A stretch of 12,426 bases of DNA from NCBI GenBank assembly GCA_017504065.1, contig JAFVRU010000197.1, positions 1 to 12,426 on the forward strand. Reading direction: 5' to 3'. Position 1 is the first letter of the stretch. Each line of letters begins with the position of its first letter. This DNA is from Clostridia bacterium (GTDB lineage Bacteria; Bacillota; Clostridia; Christensenellales; Borkfalkiaceae). A model generated the notes under the pieces. That model was not told the origin of the DNA. It was given only the letters and a program-made list of their open reading frames with translations, and made no database searches. Positions 5,803 through 12,021 of this stretch are shown here, one piece after another. Position numbers and translations under genes: made by a program.

Positions 5803-6633
5803 ATGAATAACAGGTCGGATATACATACCCACTCTGCGCATTCGTTCGACGGGAAATCGTCGCTTGCGGAGATGGTGGAATCGGCGCGGAAAAAGGGCTT
5901 GCTTTTTTACGGCGTTTCAGAACATTTCGATTATGAAGTATACGTGCGGACGGGGGAAGCCAAGGAGAGAAAAATCGACGAAGCCGCTTATTTTCACGAC
6001 GCGCGGCATTTGCAAGACGATTACGCGGGGGTATTAAACGTACTTGTCGGCGCGGAATTTGGCTATGACGATAACGGATTATCGCTACCCATGTATTTGG
6101 CTACTTATGAAAAGTACCGTCCCGACTACGTGATCAACAGCGTGCATTGCGTTGACGGAGAAGATTATTATTTTTGTTCATCGTTTGCGTTGAAAAAATT
6201 TGAAAGACCCAAGCAGGACGTTTACAGTCAATACCTTGCGATCGTTCGGGCGAGTTTGGACGTGGAGTATCCGTATGACGTTGTCGGGCATTTCGGATAT
6301 CTTTGCCGTTACGCGCCCTATCCCGACAGAGAACTGCGGGTGTCGGAGTTTCAAAAGCAAATCGACGAGATCTTAACGGAGATCATTCGCCGAGATAAAA
6401 TTCTCGAAGTTAACAGCAAAAGCAAGGACGAGAAAGAAATCACCGTGCCCAGCCGAGAGATTTTGGAACGGTATTTCGAGTTGGGCGGAAGACAGGTGAG
6501 TTTTGGTTCGGACGCGCATAACGTAGACGACGTCTGCGCGCATTTTGCGGAAGTTACGGCAATGTTGAAAGAAATCGGGTTTACGTATTACACCGTGCCT
6601 TGCCGCGGGGAACGGATCAAAGTGGAGATGTAA
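5803..6633 (+). CDS. PHP-family phosphoesterase, histidinol-phosphatase-like
   Basis: A 276-residue PHP-domain metal-dependent phosphoesterase resembling HisK/HisJ-type histidinol-phosphatases, which remove phosphate from L-histidinol phosphate in histidine synthesis. The metal-binding set is complete: HTHSAHSFDG (8-17), SEHFD (39-43), GAEFG (83-87), NSVHC (112-116), GHFGYL (162-167), LEVNSK (201-206) and FGSDAH (234-239). No other his gene is in the window, so the true substrate could be another phosphate ester. The ATG at 5803 is chosen for its AAAGGAG at 7-nt spacing; a GTG two codons upstream is too close to that site. It is first in a five-gene operon, and its stop is 2 bp before the next ATG. 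Confidence 0.85.
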   Translation: MNNRSDIHTHSAHSFDGKSSLAEMVESARKKGLLFYGVSEHFDYEVYVRTGEAKERKIDEAAYFHDARHLQDDYAGVLNVLVGAEFGYDDNGLSLPMYLATYEKYRPDYVINSVHCVDGEDYYFCSSFALKKFERPKQDVYSQYLAIVRASLDVEYPYDVVGHFGYLCRYAPYPDRELRVSEFQKQIDEILTEIIRRDKILEVNSKSKDEKEITVPSREILERYFELGGRQVSFGSDAHNVDDVCAHFAEVTAMLKEIGFTYYTVPCRGERIKVEM

Positions 6634-6635
6634 CG

Positions 6636-6845
6636 ATGTCGGAATTGGATTTGTTAAAACTCATGCAATTATACGGCGACGAAACGGAAATTGCCGATTT
6701 TTCGCCCGAAGAATTAAAAGAATTGCTGGACAAACTGCAAGCGGACGGGGAAGAATTGCCCTTGACGAAAGAGAGTTTTAAAGAAAAATATTTTGCGTAT
6801 TACGACGACGTCAAGGATAAGTCGTTAAAAAAACAGGATTGGTAA
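6636..6845 (+). CDS. Small acidic protein of unknown function
   Basis: A 69-residue protein that I do not recognise. It starts MSELDLLKLMQLYGDETEIA and is strongly acidic in the first two thirds (EELKELLDKLQADGEELP), with a Lys-rich end. It is predicted to be mostly helical, with no Cys and no membrane segment. It begins 2 bp after the PHP stop with GGAG at 6624-6627, and ends 5 bp before the next gene's ATG. This tight spacing supports it being a real, translated operon member. It could be an accessory or partner protein of a neighbour. Confidence 0.7.
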   Translation: MSELDLLKLMQLYGDETEIADFSPEELKELLDKLQADGEELPLTKESFKEKYFAYYDDVKDKSLKKQDW

Positions 6846-6850
6846 AGGAA

Positions 6851-7588
6851 ATGGAACACACGCCGAAACGCTATCGGTATATCGTCTTTGACGCCGATCA
6901 TACGCTCGTAAACTATCTTGCGGACGAACGCGCGGCGTTTTTGGCTTTGTATGCGGAAACGGGCGTGGAAGTTACGGACGAACTGCTTGCTTACAGTCGA
7001 CGTTTTTCGGAAGAAGCTTGGACGGACGCGGGATTGTACGACGTGCATACGGAGCGGATACAAAAGGAATACCACGCGCTATACCGTTCGCACGTAAGCG
7101 AGATCTTCGCGCGGATTACGCTCGCGTATTCCGTACAGTTTCCCTATTCTGCGGAAGAAATGGGGAAACGGTTTTTAAAATGCTTGGAAAAGGACGGGAT
7201 TTTGCTTTCGGACGCGGAAGAAGTTCTCGGGTATTTATCAGAAAACACAGGGGGCAGGTATGCGTTGAGCGTTGCGACAAACGGGCTTTCCGCAATCCAG
7301 AACAAGCGGCTTTCCCACCTGCAAAAATATTTTTCGCATACGTTTATTTCCGAAGAAATGGGCTTGATCAAGCCGTTGCCCGCCTTTTTCGAGCGAGTAT
7401 TGCGCGTTTTGGGCGCGCAAAAGGAAGAATGCTTGATCGTCGGGGACTCCCTTTCGTCGGACGTGGCGGGCGCGATCGCTTCGGGTATCGACAGTTGTTG
7501 GCTGAACGCGCGCGGCGTGGAAAACGGGACGGAGTTTTGTCCTACGTACGAGATTCGGGAACTACTCGAATTAAAGAAATTTTTATAA
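6851..7588 (+). CDS. yjjG: HAD hydrolase, YjjG-type noncanonical pyrimidine nucleotidase
   Basis: A 245-residue haloacid dehalogenase-superfamily phosphatase resembling the YjjG/YfnB group, which dephosphorylates (noncanonical) pyrimidine nucleoside monophosphates. Motif I is FDADHTL (13-19; nucleophile D14, acid D16), motif II VATNG (141-145), motif III SEEMGLIKP with K174, and motif IV GDSLSSDVAGA (198-208). The tail SCWLNA and PTYEIREL are typical of this group. A helical cap occupies roughly 22-110. Motif I has His where many HADs have Gly or Asp. The ATG at 6851 is used, with AAAGG close upstream; an in-frame TTG at 6839 overlaps the preceding stop and is a less likely alternative. Confidence 0.85.
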   Translation: MEHTPKRYRYIVFDADHTLVNYLADERAAFLALYAETGVEVTDELLAYSRRFSEEAWTDAGLYDVHTERIQKEYHALYRSHVSEIFARITLAYSVQFPYSAEEMGKRFLKCLEKDGILLSDAEEVLGYLSENTGGRYALSVATNGLSAIQNKRLSHLQKYFSHTFISEEMGLIKPLPAFFERVLRVLGAQKEECLIVGDSLSSDVAGAIASGIDSCWLNARGVENGTEFCPTYEIRELLELKKFL

Positions 7589-7633
7589 CGGAAAGTGGAA
7601 ATTCCCGCAAAAGGAGTTTCAGGAGTTCGATAG

Positions 7634-8791
7634 ATGCAAGATTTACGCATAATGTTCAATTTAATTGCTTCCGTCGCTTGTGAAAAACCGCTTACAAGCG
7701 AGACGAAGAACGCGCTTACGCCTGAAAAACTGCAAAAAATATTCAAAAAAGCGAAAGAGTACGACTTGGCGCATTTGATCGCGGAAGCTTTGGATCGCGC
7801 GGGCGCGTTACCCGACGGCGAAGAACGGGAAGATATTTTAAACGAACGCCGCGTCGCGGTGATGCGGGTGGAGCAAATGCTCTACGAAAGCAACCGTATA
7901 ACCGAAGTTTTTGAAAGGGAAAAAATTCCGTATTTGCCGTTAAAAGGCATGATTTTGCGAAACGCGTATCCGGAAACTTGGATGCGGACGAGTTGCGATA
8001 TCGACGTTTTGGTGCAAGAAAAGGATTCGATCCGAGCGGCTGAAGCGCTTTGCAAGGCTTACGGGTACGAGCAACAAATTCTCACGGATCACGACGTTTC
8101 TTTGTTTTCCGAATTCGGGGTGCATTTGGAACTCCATCATTGTCTTTTGGAGAAAAAGGAAGGCACGGAACGGGAGCGTAGTACGCTTTCCAAGGCATGG
8201 GAATACGTGCGTTTAAAGGACGGGCAACAATACGGGTATGAAATGACGGACGAAATGTTTTATTTCTATCACGTCTTGCATGCTGCGAAACATTTTCGGA
8301 TCGGCGGTTGTGGAATTCGCCCGTTTTTGGATTTGTGGTTGCTCAATCACCGCGTTCAATTCGATCAGGCGAAACGGGACGCGCTCCTGCGCGAAGGCGG
8401 CTTAACGGAATTTGCGAAAGCCGCGACGGAGCTTTCGGAAGTTTGGTTTTCAGACGCGGAAGAAAGCGAGTTGACAAAACGCATGACGGAGTACGTTTTC
8501 CGCGCGGGATTATACGGCGGAACGCGTAACCGTTTGGCGGTAAACGCGGTAAAGAAAGGGAAATTCCGTTATTTGCTTTCCCGTGTTTTTTTGTCGCATA
8601 AACAGTTGGCTACTCGGTATCCCGTATTGAAAAAATGGCCGATTTTGCACCCGTTCTGTCAAGTGGCGCGCTGGTTTTCGTTCCTTGGTGGGAATAGGAA
8701 AAAAGAAAGTCTGCAGGAGCTGAAGACGGTAACGGCGGATACGGAAAACCAAAAACGGGTAGATTGGCTTTTCAAAGCGTTGGAACTTTAA
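7634..8791 (+). CDS. Nucleotidyltransferase family protein (NTP_transf_5-like), copy A
   Basis: A 385-residue protein of the uncharacterised nucleotidyltransferase group PF14907. The catalytic core is visible: LPLKGM (101-106), then R118 and CDIDVLV (121-127) with the D122/D124 pair, and a third acidic residue in HLELHH (E166). A helical N-terminal part (about 1-95) contains YDLAHLIAEALDR. The later half has EMTDEMFYFYHVLHAAKHF and a GGCGIRPFLDLWLL motif, and ends in basic stretches. No membrane helix is clear. Such proteins are often found in polysaccharide or peptide-modification clusters; the nucleotide and acceptor are unknown. AGGAG lies 8 nt upstream of the ATG. It is 45 bp after the HAD gene and is paralogous to the next gene. 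Confidence 0.82.
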   Translation: MQDLRIMFNLIASVACEKPLTSETKNALTPEKLQKIFKKAKEYDLAHLIAEALDRAGALPDGEEREDILNERRVAVMRVEQMLYESNRITEVFEREKIPYLPLKGMILRNAYPETWMRTSCDIDVLVQEKDSIRAAEALCKAYGYEQQILTDHDVSLFSEFGVHLELHHCLLEKKEGTERERSTLSKAWEYVRLKDGQQYGYEMTDEMFYFYHVLHAAKHFRIGGCGIRPFLDLWLLNHRVQFDQAKRDALLREGGLTEFAKAATELSEVWFSDAEESELTKRMTEYVFRAGLYGGTRNRLAVNAVKKGKFRYLLSRVFLSHKQLATRYPVLKKWPILHPFCQVARWFSFLGGNRKKESLQELKTVTADTENQKRVDWLFKALEL

Positions 8792-8820
8792 GGTTTGTTG
8801 AGAAAACGATAGGGGGAAAG

Positions 8821-8838
8821 ACGTCAAAAACGTCAAAA
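8821..8838 (+). repeat. Tandem 9-bp repeat upstream of the second nucleotidyltransferase
   Basis: ACGTCAAAA occurs twice with no gap (8821-8829 and 8830-8838), directly before the GGGG ribosome site of the next gene. It may affect translation of copy B, or may simply be a slippage product. Confidence 0.7.
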
Positions 8839-8845
8839 AGGGGAA

Positions 8846-10015
8846 ATGGAAAAAATTTTACGCTACGCATTCGAGTTGATCTCGTTTGCGCTCAACGGAA
8901 CAGCGGTTTCGGAAGAAACGAAAGCGGCGTTAAACCAGCAAACGTACGAACGGCTGTTTCAGGTAACGAACAAGTACGATTTGGCGCATATCGTCGCCGA
9001 AGCATTGGATCGAAACGAGCTGTATCCCACAACCGATCCTGCGGCGGCTATGTTTACCAAAGCGCGTAGAACGGCGATTTACCGCTACGAGCGTATGCGC
9101 TACGATTGCGAGCAAATTAGTCAAGCGTTCGAGAGTGCGAAAATTCCGTATTTGCCGTTAAAAGGCATGGTATTGCGCGAATACTATAAAGAGCCGTGGT
9201 TTCGAACGAGCTGCGATATCGACGTTCTCGTTCGAGAAACGGATTTGGAACGGGCGGCGGAGTTATTAAAGGACAAATACGGCTATACGCAGGCTACGGG
9301 GAAAACGTTGCACGATTTGTCTTTGTATTCCATAAGCAACGGGCATTTGGAATTGCATTTCCGTTTGATTGAAATCGGTGCGGCGGAAAAGGCGGAAGAA
9401 AAAATTCTTTCGGAAGTATGGGAGCGATCGGAACTTGTCAAGGGGAGCGAATACCGCTATTCTATGACGGACGAAATGTTTTACTTCTTCCACGTTTTGC
9501 ACATGGCGAAGCATTTCCGTAGCGGCGGTTGCGGGATTCGACCCTTTCTCGATCTTTGGCTGCTCGATCGGCAAACCGACCGATCGACGGAAAAGCGACT
9601 TGAATTATTGGAGCGCGGCGGACTGCGTACGTTCGCGGTTGCGGCGTCGGAATTGGCGGATGCTTGGCTGTCGGGGAAAGAACTTTCCGACGAACAAGAA
9701 CAACTGCAAAAATTCCTGTTAGAGACGGGCATGTATGGGAATACCGAGCGTCGGGTGATGATTCAGCAACAAAAAAAGGGTGGCGCGCGTTACGTGCTCG
9801 GCATGATCTTTTTGCCTTATCGGCAGTTGAAGCTAAAGTACCCCGTGTTGGTGAAATGGCCGATTTTGTACCCGTTTTTAACCGTTTGGCGTTGGATTTG
9901 CGCTCCGTTCAAACGCAAGAGATGGCGGCAACACCGCGCGCAGTTAAAATTGCTTTCCGAAAACTCCGAAAAGAAGCAAACAACGGCGGAATTATTGAAA
10001 CGGTTGGAGCTTTAA
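8846..10015 (+). CDS. Nucleotidyltransferase family protein (NTP_transf_5-like), copy B
   Basis: A 389-residue paralogue of the preceding protein, collinear over its full length. It keeps YDLAHIVAEALDR, LPLKGM (103-108), R120, CDIDVLV (123-129) with D124-type spacing, HLELHF, MTDEMFYFFHVLHMAKHF, GGCGIRPFLDLWLL and the end KWPILYPF. The active-site DNA is identical to copy A for 30 bp (7922-7951 and 9140-9169), while the flanks have diverged, as expected of an old tandem duplication under selection. The C-terminus is more basic (FKRKRWRQHR). The start has AGGGG only a few nucleotides from the ATG, as in the HAD gene. It is the last gene of the operon: a separate promoter follows at 10070. Substrate unknown. 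Confidence 0.82.
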   Translation: MEKILRYAFELISFALNGTAVSEETKAALNQQTYERLFQVTNKYDLAHIVAEALDRNELYPTTDPAAAMFTKARRTAIYRYERMRYDCEQISQAFESAKIPYLPLKGMVLREYYKEPWFRTSCDIDVLVRETDLERAAELLKDKYGYTQATGKTLHDLSLYSISNGHLELHFRLIEIGAAEKAEEKILSEVWERSELVKGSEYRYSMTDEMFYFFHVLHMAKHFRSGGCGIRPFLDLWLLDRQTDRSTEKRLELLERGGLRTFAVAASELADAWLSGKELSDEQEQLQKFLLETGMYGNTERRVMIQQQKKGGARYVLGMIFLPYRQLKLKYPVLVKWPILYPFLTVWRWICAPFKRKRWRQHRAQLKLLSENSEKKQTTAELLKRLEL

Positions 10016-10016
10016 G

Positions 10017-10063
10017 AAGTACAAATTGCTCGCTTTGCGACTATGTCAAAACAAAAAGTACTT
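10017..10063 (+). repeat. Inverted repeat after the nucleotidyltransferase operon
   Basis: AAGTAC (10017-10022) and GTACTT (10058-10063) enclose a smaller dyad TCGC-TTT-GCGA (10030-10040). It lies just past the stop of copy B, where a terminator could be, but there is no T-tract after it and the arms are short. Confidence 0.3.
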
Positions 10064-10069
10064 AAATGA

Positions 10070-10098
10070 TTGACAAACCGAAAAATCGGTGCTATAAT
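10070..10098 (+). promoter_or_regulatory. Perfect-consensus promoter of the sugar transferase, with internal dyad
   Basis: TTGACA (10070-10075), a 17-bp spacer and TATAAT (10093-10098). The spacer contains ACCGA (10077-10081) and its inverse TCGGT (10086-10090) separated by AAAA, a good position for a repressor. Transcription would start near 10105, leaving a leader of about 43 nt. Confidence 0.9.
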
Positions 10099-10147
10099 AA
10101 CACATAATAGGATACGTAAGAGGAAATACGTTCGGAGTGTAGTCAGT

Positions 10148-10792
10148 ATGTATAGATATTTTTTCAAAAGGTTTTTGGATATTTCCTTAAGCCTGTTTGG
10201 GATTATTGTTTTTGCGCTTCCGATGGTGGTGATCGCCATTGTGATCAAGTGCAACGATAAAGGTCCTGCGCTGTTTAAGACGGAGCGCGTCGGGAAAGAC
10301 TGTAAGCCTTTTAAGTTCTATAAATTTCGGAGCATGAAGGTTTCCGCGCCCAAGGACTGTGCGCCGCGGAATTTGGATAGCGACGAATATATCACCAAAG
10401 TCGGGGCGTTTTTACGGAAAACGAGTTTGGACGAACTTCCCCAAATGTTCTGTATTCTGAAAGGGGATATGTCGATTATCGGTCCGCGCCCGTCGGGAAT
10501 TTCCGAAACCGATTTGGTGGCGGCGCGGGAGAAATACAACGCAAACCGTATCAAGCCCGGGTTGACCGGTTTGGCGCAAATCAACGGTCGGGACGTGTTG
10601 GCGCGCGACGTGGATAAAAAGGCGTGGTATGACGGGGAGTACGCGAAAAAAATCACGTTTGTCGGCGATGTAAAAATTTTCTTTAAAACGATTGGGAAAG
10701 TGTTTAAGCGCGACGGAATCGTAGAAGGTAAAAACGTGATGACGGAAACGGAAAACTCCGTAGACAAAAAGGACGAAGAAGCTTCGGTTTAA
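10148..10792 (+). CDS. Polyprenyl-phosphate sugar-1-phosphate transferase (bacterial sugar transferase family)
   Basis: A 214-residue monotopic membrane protein of the PF02397 family. It transfers a sugar phosphate from a UDP-sugar to undecaprenyl phosphate, the first step in building capsule, exopolysaccharide or glycoprotein glycans. One hydrophobic segment (about 10-33) forms the membrane hairpin. Conserved blocks follow in order: GPALFKTERVGK (39-50), FYKFRSM (57-63), LRKTSLDELPQ (89-99), DMSIIGPRP (107-115), KPGLTGLAQINGR (136-148) and YDGEYAKK (161-168). The tail is charged and Glu-rich. This is the short form, without the extra N-terminal helices of WbaP/WcaJ. The ATG at 10148 has GGAG 10 nt upstream; the frame is open to the TTG of the -35 box, which is not a start. 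No glycosyltransferases follow; it is ended by a terminator. Confidence 0.92.
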   Translation: MYRYFFKRFLDISLSLFGIIVFALPMVVIAIVIKCNDKGPALFKTERVGKDCKPFKFYKFRSMKVSAPKDCAPRNLDSDEYITKVGAFLRKTSLDELPQMFCILKGDMSIIGPRPSGISETDLVAAREKYNANRIKPGLTGLAQINGRDVLARDVDKKAWYDGEYAKKITFVGDVKIFFKTIGKVFKRDGIVEGKNVMTETENSVDKKDEEASV

Positions 10793-10805
10793 TGGATTGA
10801 AATGC

Positions 10806-10837
10806 AAAAAAGAGCCTGATTTACAGACTCTTTTTTT
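10806..10837 (+). terminator. Intrinsic terminator after the sugar transferase gene
   Basis: AAAAAAGAG (10806-10814) pairs with CTCTTTTTT starting at 10828. An inner CTG/CAG pairing lies inside, and a run of seven T follows the stem. It starts 13 bp after the stop codon. Confidence 0.9.
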
Positions 10838-10902
10838 GTTGTTTGGCGTTTTATGAATTCCCCCGTTTACGGGTTAGCAAATATTCGTTTCTTTTAGAGA
10901 TT
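10838..10902. other. Gap between the two terminators
   Basis: No ORF or promoter is evident. It contains a small CCCG-TTTA-CGGG hairpin (10862-10873) and a GAATTC that recurs after the second terminator. The bases are richer in A/T than the operon before it. Confidence 0.4.
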
Positions 10903-10940
10903 GTGATAACCATTAGTTTACTAATGGTTATCACTTTTTT
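10903..10940 (+). terminator. Perfect 15-bp hairpin with T-tract
   Basis: GTGATAACCATTAGT (10903-10917) and its exact inverse (10920-10934) are separated by TT and followed by TTTTTT. Read on the plus strand this is a strong intrinsic terminator. Read on the minus strand, the T-tract becomes an A-tract before the stem, so it does not obviously end the AraC gene. Confidence 0.8.
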
Positions 10941-10965
10941 CATTGTGAATTCTTAGAGATGGATA

Positions 10966-11778
10966 TTATATGATCGTTTCGTTATGATAGCGTTGTTGGT
11001 AATTTTTACGATATTGATGGGGGGTGGAATAGGTTTGTTTTCGGAACTGCATAGTGAAATACGATTGAGAAGAAAAACCGCATTCGTAAGAAATTTCCGC
11101 AATGGATAATTGATTGTCTATTAACATCAGTTTTGCGTTTTTAATCCGCGTTTCCAGCAAATATTCCTGCGGGGTCTTACCTATGATATGCGTAAAAACA
11201 TGATGAAAATAGTTTGGGGAATATCCGACATATTCCGATAGTACTTGCAAAGTCAAAGGCTCTTTATAATGCGAATTGATAAACTGTAGTGCTTTATTAA
11301 TTAGCTCGTTGTGATTGGTTTTGTAAATATCGATATACCGCGAGTTTCTTTCCGCGTCCCGCTTTAGACAATAAAACAACTCCAATAGCTTGCTTTGCAA
11401 GAAATAGGAATCTTTTTGTTGATGGGCGTAGTAGTGGTTGATAAAATTTTCGAAAATCACGCGGTATTGCATGACGTCGATCAGTTGATAGTAATCGGGC
11501 GCGTTTTTCAACAAATGATAAAACTCATTTTCTTCTTCGAAATACAGGTGAATAAATAAACATTTAAACGGAAAAACGCTCTGTTTGTATTGATTAGGTT
11601 TGCAAAGTAAAAGTGTGTTTTCATGTAATTTGTATTTTTGACCGTCCAAAGTAACCGAACCGCCCCCGTCTACAAGCAATTCGATTTCAAAGACTTTTAT
11701 TTGTCGTTGAAATCCCATACGTGGATAGTCGCATTGCGTGTCGTAATGTCCGCAGAATTCAATCGTGCAAAGATACAT
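10966..11778 (-). CDS. AraC-family transcriptional regulator
   Basis: A 270-residue AraC/XylS-type regulator of usual length. The N-terminal half (about 10-85) is a cupin-like sugar-sensing domain (FEIELLVDGGGSVTLDGQKY, then LLLCKPNQYKQSVFPF). The C-terminal 100 residues carry two helix-turn-helix units: LTLQVLSEYVGYSPNYFHHVF (175-195, shown as LTLQVLSEYVGY and SPNYFHHVF) and SIAEISYECGFSSQSYF (225-241), followed by TPHQYRKNY. It is divergent from a carbohydrate ABC permease gene and very likely controls it in response to a sugar. The ATG at 11778 is chosen for AAGGAG at 8 nt; a GTG three codons earlier lies inside that site. Its coding sequence is visibly more A/T-rich than the neighbouring operon. 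Confidence 0.92.
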   Translation of the reverse strand: MYLCTIEFCGHYDTQCDYPRMGFQRQIKVFEIELLVDGGGSVTLDGQKYKLHENTLLLCKPNQYKQSVFPFKCLFIHLYFEEENEFYHLLKNAPDYYQLIDVMQYRVIFENFINHYYAHQQKDSYFLQSKLLELFYCLKRDAERNSRYIDIYKTNHNELINKALQFINSHYKEPLTLQVLSEYVGYSPNYFHHVFTHIIGKTPQEYLLETRIKNAKLMLIDNQLSIAEISYECGFSSQSYFTMQFRKQTYSTPHQYRKNYQQRYHNETII

Positions 11779-11809
11779 CTGTAGCACTCCTTACCAAAAT
11801 TTAGAATTT

Positions 11810-11843
11810 GATATATATATCTTAACACAATAATATATATATT
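11810..11843. repeat. Two AT palindromes in the AraC promoter
   Basis: GATATATATATC (11810-11821) and AATATATATATT (11832-11843) are 12-bp perfect palindromes that overlap the -10/start and the edge of the -35 box. They may be regulator sites or melt-prone DNA; low complexity makes chance plausible. Confidence 0.4.
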
Positions 11844-11848
11844 GTCAA
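11819..11848 (-). promoter_or_regulatory. Candidate promoter of the AraC gene
   Basis: On the minus strand TTGACA (11843-11848) is 18 bp from TAAGAT (11819-11824). Transcription would begin near 11812, inside the palindrome GATATATATATC (11810-11821). The ribosome site AAGGAG is at 11787-11792. Confidence 0.65.
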
Positions 11849-11855
11849 TCATATT

Positions 11856-11872
11856 GTAAGATATCGTAAGAT
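11856..11872. promoter_or_regulatory. Phased direct repeat, candidate AraC operator
   Basis: GTAAGAT occurs at 11856-11862 and again at 11866-11872, a spacing of 10 bp or one helical turn. AraC-type proteins commonly bind such direct half-sites. It lies just beyond the AraC -35 box and about 50 bp upstream of the ABC -10 box. Confidence 0.5.
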
Positions 11873-11898
11873 TTTGATAAAATTTCTTTAAATTATTA

Positions 11899-11927
11899 TA
11901 GAAATCGAGATGGAAGTATGTTATAAT
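11899..11927 (+). promoter_or_regulatory. Promoter of the ABC transporter operon, extended -10
   Basis: TATAAT at 11922-11927 is preceded by TGT, giving an extended -10 (TGN-TATAAT). The -35 position (11899-11904) is a weak TAGAAA, as expected of an activator-dependent promoter. An alternative TTGATA / 17 bp / TATAGA pair lies about 20 bp upstream. Confidence 0.7.
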
Positions 11928-11942
11928 ACTTGCATGCCACTT

Positions 11943-11975
11943 AAAGTTTGAACTTTTCGAAATTTCCAATTTGGA
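11943..11975 (+). promoter_or_regulatory. Two dyads in the leader of the ABC operon
   Basis: AAAGTT-TG-AACTTT (11943-11956) and TCCAA-T-TTGGA (11965-11975) lie downstream of the -10 box and before the ribosome site. They could be operators or form small RNA hairpins. The rest of 11976-12010 shows nothing recognisable. Confidence 0.35.
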
Positions 11976-12021
11976 TTTAATAAGGCGAGAGCGCTGGTAT
12001 AAATCGCAGTAAGGAGTAAAG

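Noticed and set aside
5742..6633. Assigning hisK/hisJ to the PHP-family gene
   Set aside because: The fold and metal residues fit, but there is no histidine-pathway gene in the window and PHP enzymes have many substrates, so only a similarity is stated.
7018..7683. 221-residue plus-strand ORF overlapping the HAD gene
   Set aside because: An Arg-rich +1 frame shadow of the HAD gene; the HAD motifs are intact in the chosen frame, so no frameshift is implied.
7922..9169. 30-bp identical repeats (7922-7951 and 9140-9169) as a mobile or recombination element
   Set aside because: Both copies lie at the same codons of the two paralogous nucleotidyltransferases, so they reflect gene duplication and active-site conservation and not an inserted repeat.
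11810..11843. Calling the AT palindromes a replication origin or attachment site
   Set aside because: No DnaA boxes, iterons, integrase gene or flanking duplication are present; they are low-complexity dyads inside a promoter.
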